Part shown: positions 13,393 to 14,709 of the stretch, in pieces | Layout: every line of letters starts with the position of its first letter | Numbering within the stretch: the first letter of the stretch is position 1 | Position numbers and translations under genes: made by a program | NCBI GenBank assembly: GCA_002297865.1 | Contig: DBKX01000102.1 | Span: forward strand, 11,642-26,350 | Direction of reading: 5' to 3' | Source of the DNA: Lachnoclostridium sp. UBA739 | Lineage (GTDB): Bacteria > Bacillota_A > Clostridia > Lachnospirales > Lachnospiraceae | DNA length: 14,709 bases | The notes under the pieces: generated by a model | Databases searched by the model: none | The model's input: only the letters and a program-made list of their open reading frames with translations | What the model was told of the DNA's origin: nothing

Positions 13393-14709
13393 ATGATTAA
13401 GAACTGTCTTTATATGTATAAGAAAATATGGGGTTATTCGAAACTTCGTATCATATTGATTTTTGTTGTGGCGTTTTTTGCTGCACTCAATACATGTACA
13501 GATTTGCTATTTTTCAAGTTTATGATTGAAGGTATTAGTGAGCATAGATCATATCAGTATATATTAGTGTTAATAGCAATCCGCTTAGGAATTCTACTTT
13601 TGATGCAATGCGTAGATAACATTTCCAATACTGTTATTTTCCCATTTTGTGATTTAAAGATTAAAAAAGGGTTTTCAATTGAATTATATAAAAAAGTGAA
13701 GGATATTGACCTTATAGGATTTGATAATGCAAAATTCTATGATAAATATTCTAGAGCATTTAACGAAACGGAATATCGTGCTACTGGTATGTTGCAGACG
13801 TTAAGTTATGTAGTATCAGTAACGGTACAGATAATTGTTGTTGTCATAACTTTGGCATACATCAATCCTGTTGCAATTCTGATTTCAATTTTTGGAGCAT
13901 TGGTGACTGCATGGGCCAATGTAGTGAATACAAAAGCAGTTTATAATTATGATTTGAAAAAAACAAAATTGTTTCGGGGTTTTGAGTATATAAAGAGAGT
14001 TTTTTATATTCCAGAATATTCAAAGGATATTCGAATGACACATCTGGATCAAGTTATGTATAAGAAATTCGATCGGCTAACCAGTGATAACAGACAGGTA
14101 GTCAAGGAATGTGCACCAAAAATTGCAGCCGTTGCTATCTCAGGAAGCTGGGCATTTAACTTTTTAAGTGTGGGCGTCACAAGTGCCTTTATGGTATATA
14201 AGGTATATCAGGGGGTACTGGGAATTGGGGACTTTGTAACAGCAGTATATGCTGTAAATAATCTCAGTAATAATCTGCTTCAATTCTCGAATATTATCCC
14301 GCAGTTTTCAGAACATGCATTATTTATTAACAATTACTTGGAAGTATTAAATTATCAGACCCAAATACAAAGTGAAAAGGATGCAGAAGAGATCTCTCCA
14401 TTTGGTAAGAAAGAGATTGAATTAAAAAATGTTTCATTTCATTATCCGAATGTAGATTGTAATGCGATTAATTCCGTATCGCTTCATATTAGAGCTGGTG
14501 AAAAGATTGCTATAGTTGGAGAAAATGGAGCCGGAAAGTCTACATTAATTAAGCTGATTATGAGGCTATATGAACCAGATACAGGAGAACTGTGTTTGGA
14601 CAAAACCCCATATAATCAAATTACGAAAAATTCTATTGCAGAGGTATTTTCCGTTGTACAACAAGACTTCCAGCACTACGCACTTTCTATAAAGGAGAAT
14701 ATTACACTT
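13393..14709 (+). CDS. Half-size ABC exporter of the peptide operon, 3' end outside the window
   Basis: The first 439 codons, open to the window edge. The membrane domain covers about residues 15-310, with hydrophobic segments near 20-45, 55-75, 135-180 and 250-300. The ATPase domain begins near 335 (KNVSFHYPN); Walker A VGENGAGKST starts around residue 375, and the Q-loop region QQDFQHYALSIKENITL is reached just before the end. Signature and Walker B motifs lie beyond the window. As in the other two ABC exporters here there is no N-terminal C39 peptidase, so it would export an already cleaved peptide. Start ATG 13393 follows AGAGAGGAG with 6-base spacing. It is placed right after the precursor and its hairpin, so it likely exports the mature product or gives self-protection. 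A partner subunit may follow outside the window. Confidence 0.87.
   Translation, partial: MIKNCLYMYKKIWGYSKLRIILIFVVAFFAALNTCTDLLFFKFMIEGISEHRSYQYILVLIAIRLGILLLMQCVDNISNTVIFPFCDLKIKKGFSIELYKKVKDIDLIGFDNAKFYDKYSRAFNETEYRATGMLQTLSYVVSVTVQIIVVVITLAYINPVAILISIFGALVTAWANVVNTKAVYNYDLKKTKLFRGFEYIKRVFYIPEYSKDIRMTHLDQVMYKKFDRLTSDNRQVVKECAPKIAAVAISGSWAFNFLSVGVTSAFMVYKVYQGVLGIGDFVTAVYAVNNLSNNLLQFSNIIPQFSEHALFINNYLEVLNYQTQIQSEKDAEEISPFGKKEIELKNVSFHYPNVDCNAINSVSLHIRAGEKIAIVGENGAGKSTLIKLIMRLYEPDTGELCLDKTPYNQITKNSIAEVFSVVQQDFQHYALSIKENITL

Noticed and set aside
1..14709. CRISPR arrays, tRNA/rRNA genes, insertion sequences
   Set aside because: No repeated spacer-like array, no recognisable cloverleaf or rRNA motif, and no transposase frame or terminal inverted repeats were found on reading.

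Overview
The window is low-GC (about one third G+C by eye), uses many AGA and ATA codons, has strong GGAGG-type ribosome binding sites, and carries every gene on the plus strand. The mix of ABC exporters, a family 9 glycoside hydrolase lipoprotein and a Cys-rich peptide/radical SAM locus points to a Gram-positive member of the Clostridia, most likely a plant-polysaccharide-degrading Lachnospiraceae-type organism. That placement is inference from gene content.

Left block (1-4311): the 3' end of a hotdog-fold acyl-CoA thioesterase, a FabZ-like hotdog dehydratase with its catalytic His and Glu intact, and two half-size ABC exporters that overlap by 4 bases and probably form a heterodimer. This looks like the tail of an acyl-chain natural-product or lipid export operon whose start lies outside the window. 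It ends in a long perfect hairpin without a U-run.

Middle block (4312-9634): a structured leader (overlapping hairpins, a five-codon upstream ORF and a terminator pointing the other way) lies ahead of an ABC-F ribosome-associated ATPase. Next come a 237-base gap with a tandem 12-base duplication at the ABC-F stop and an orphan ribosome binding site, then a family 9 glycoside hydrolase lipoprotein with an N-terminal CBM4/9-like module, then a D-2-hydroxyacid dehydrogenase closed by a textbook intrinsic terminator. These are ordinary metabolic genes with no obvious link to the blocks on either side.

Right block (9699-14709): the most interesting part. A near-consensus promoter starts a compact operon for a ribosomally made, post-translationally modified peptide (RiPP). 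In order it encodes a cytoplasmic subtilisin-like protease fused to a P-loop domain, a radical SAM/SPASM peptide maturase, a small acyl-carrier-related protein that apparently lacks a normal start codon, a 41-residue precursor peptide with four cysteines in its last 19 residues, and a half-size ABC exporter cut by the window end. A strong hairpin separates the precursor from the exporter. The set resembles the clostridial Cys-rich peptide (CLI_3235/CcpM-type) maturation systems known to me from protein-family models; the final structure and activity of such products are, as far as I know, poorly described. Likely order of action: the radical SAM enzyme cross-links the Cys-rich core, the S8 domain removes the leader, and the ABC protein exports the product. 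The acyl-carrier-like protein and the P-loop domain have no established role.
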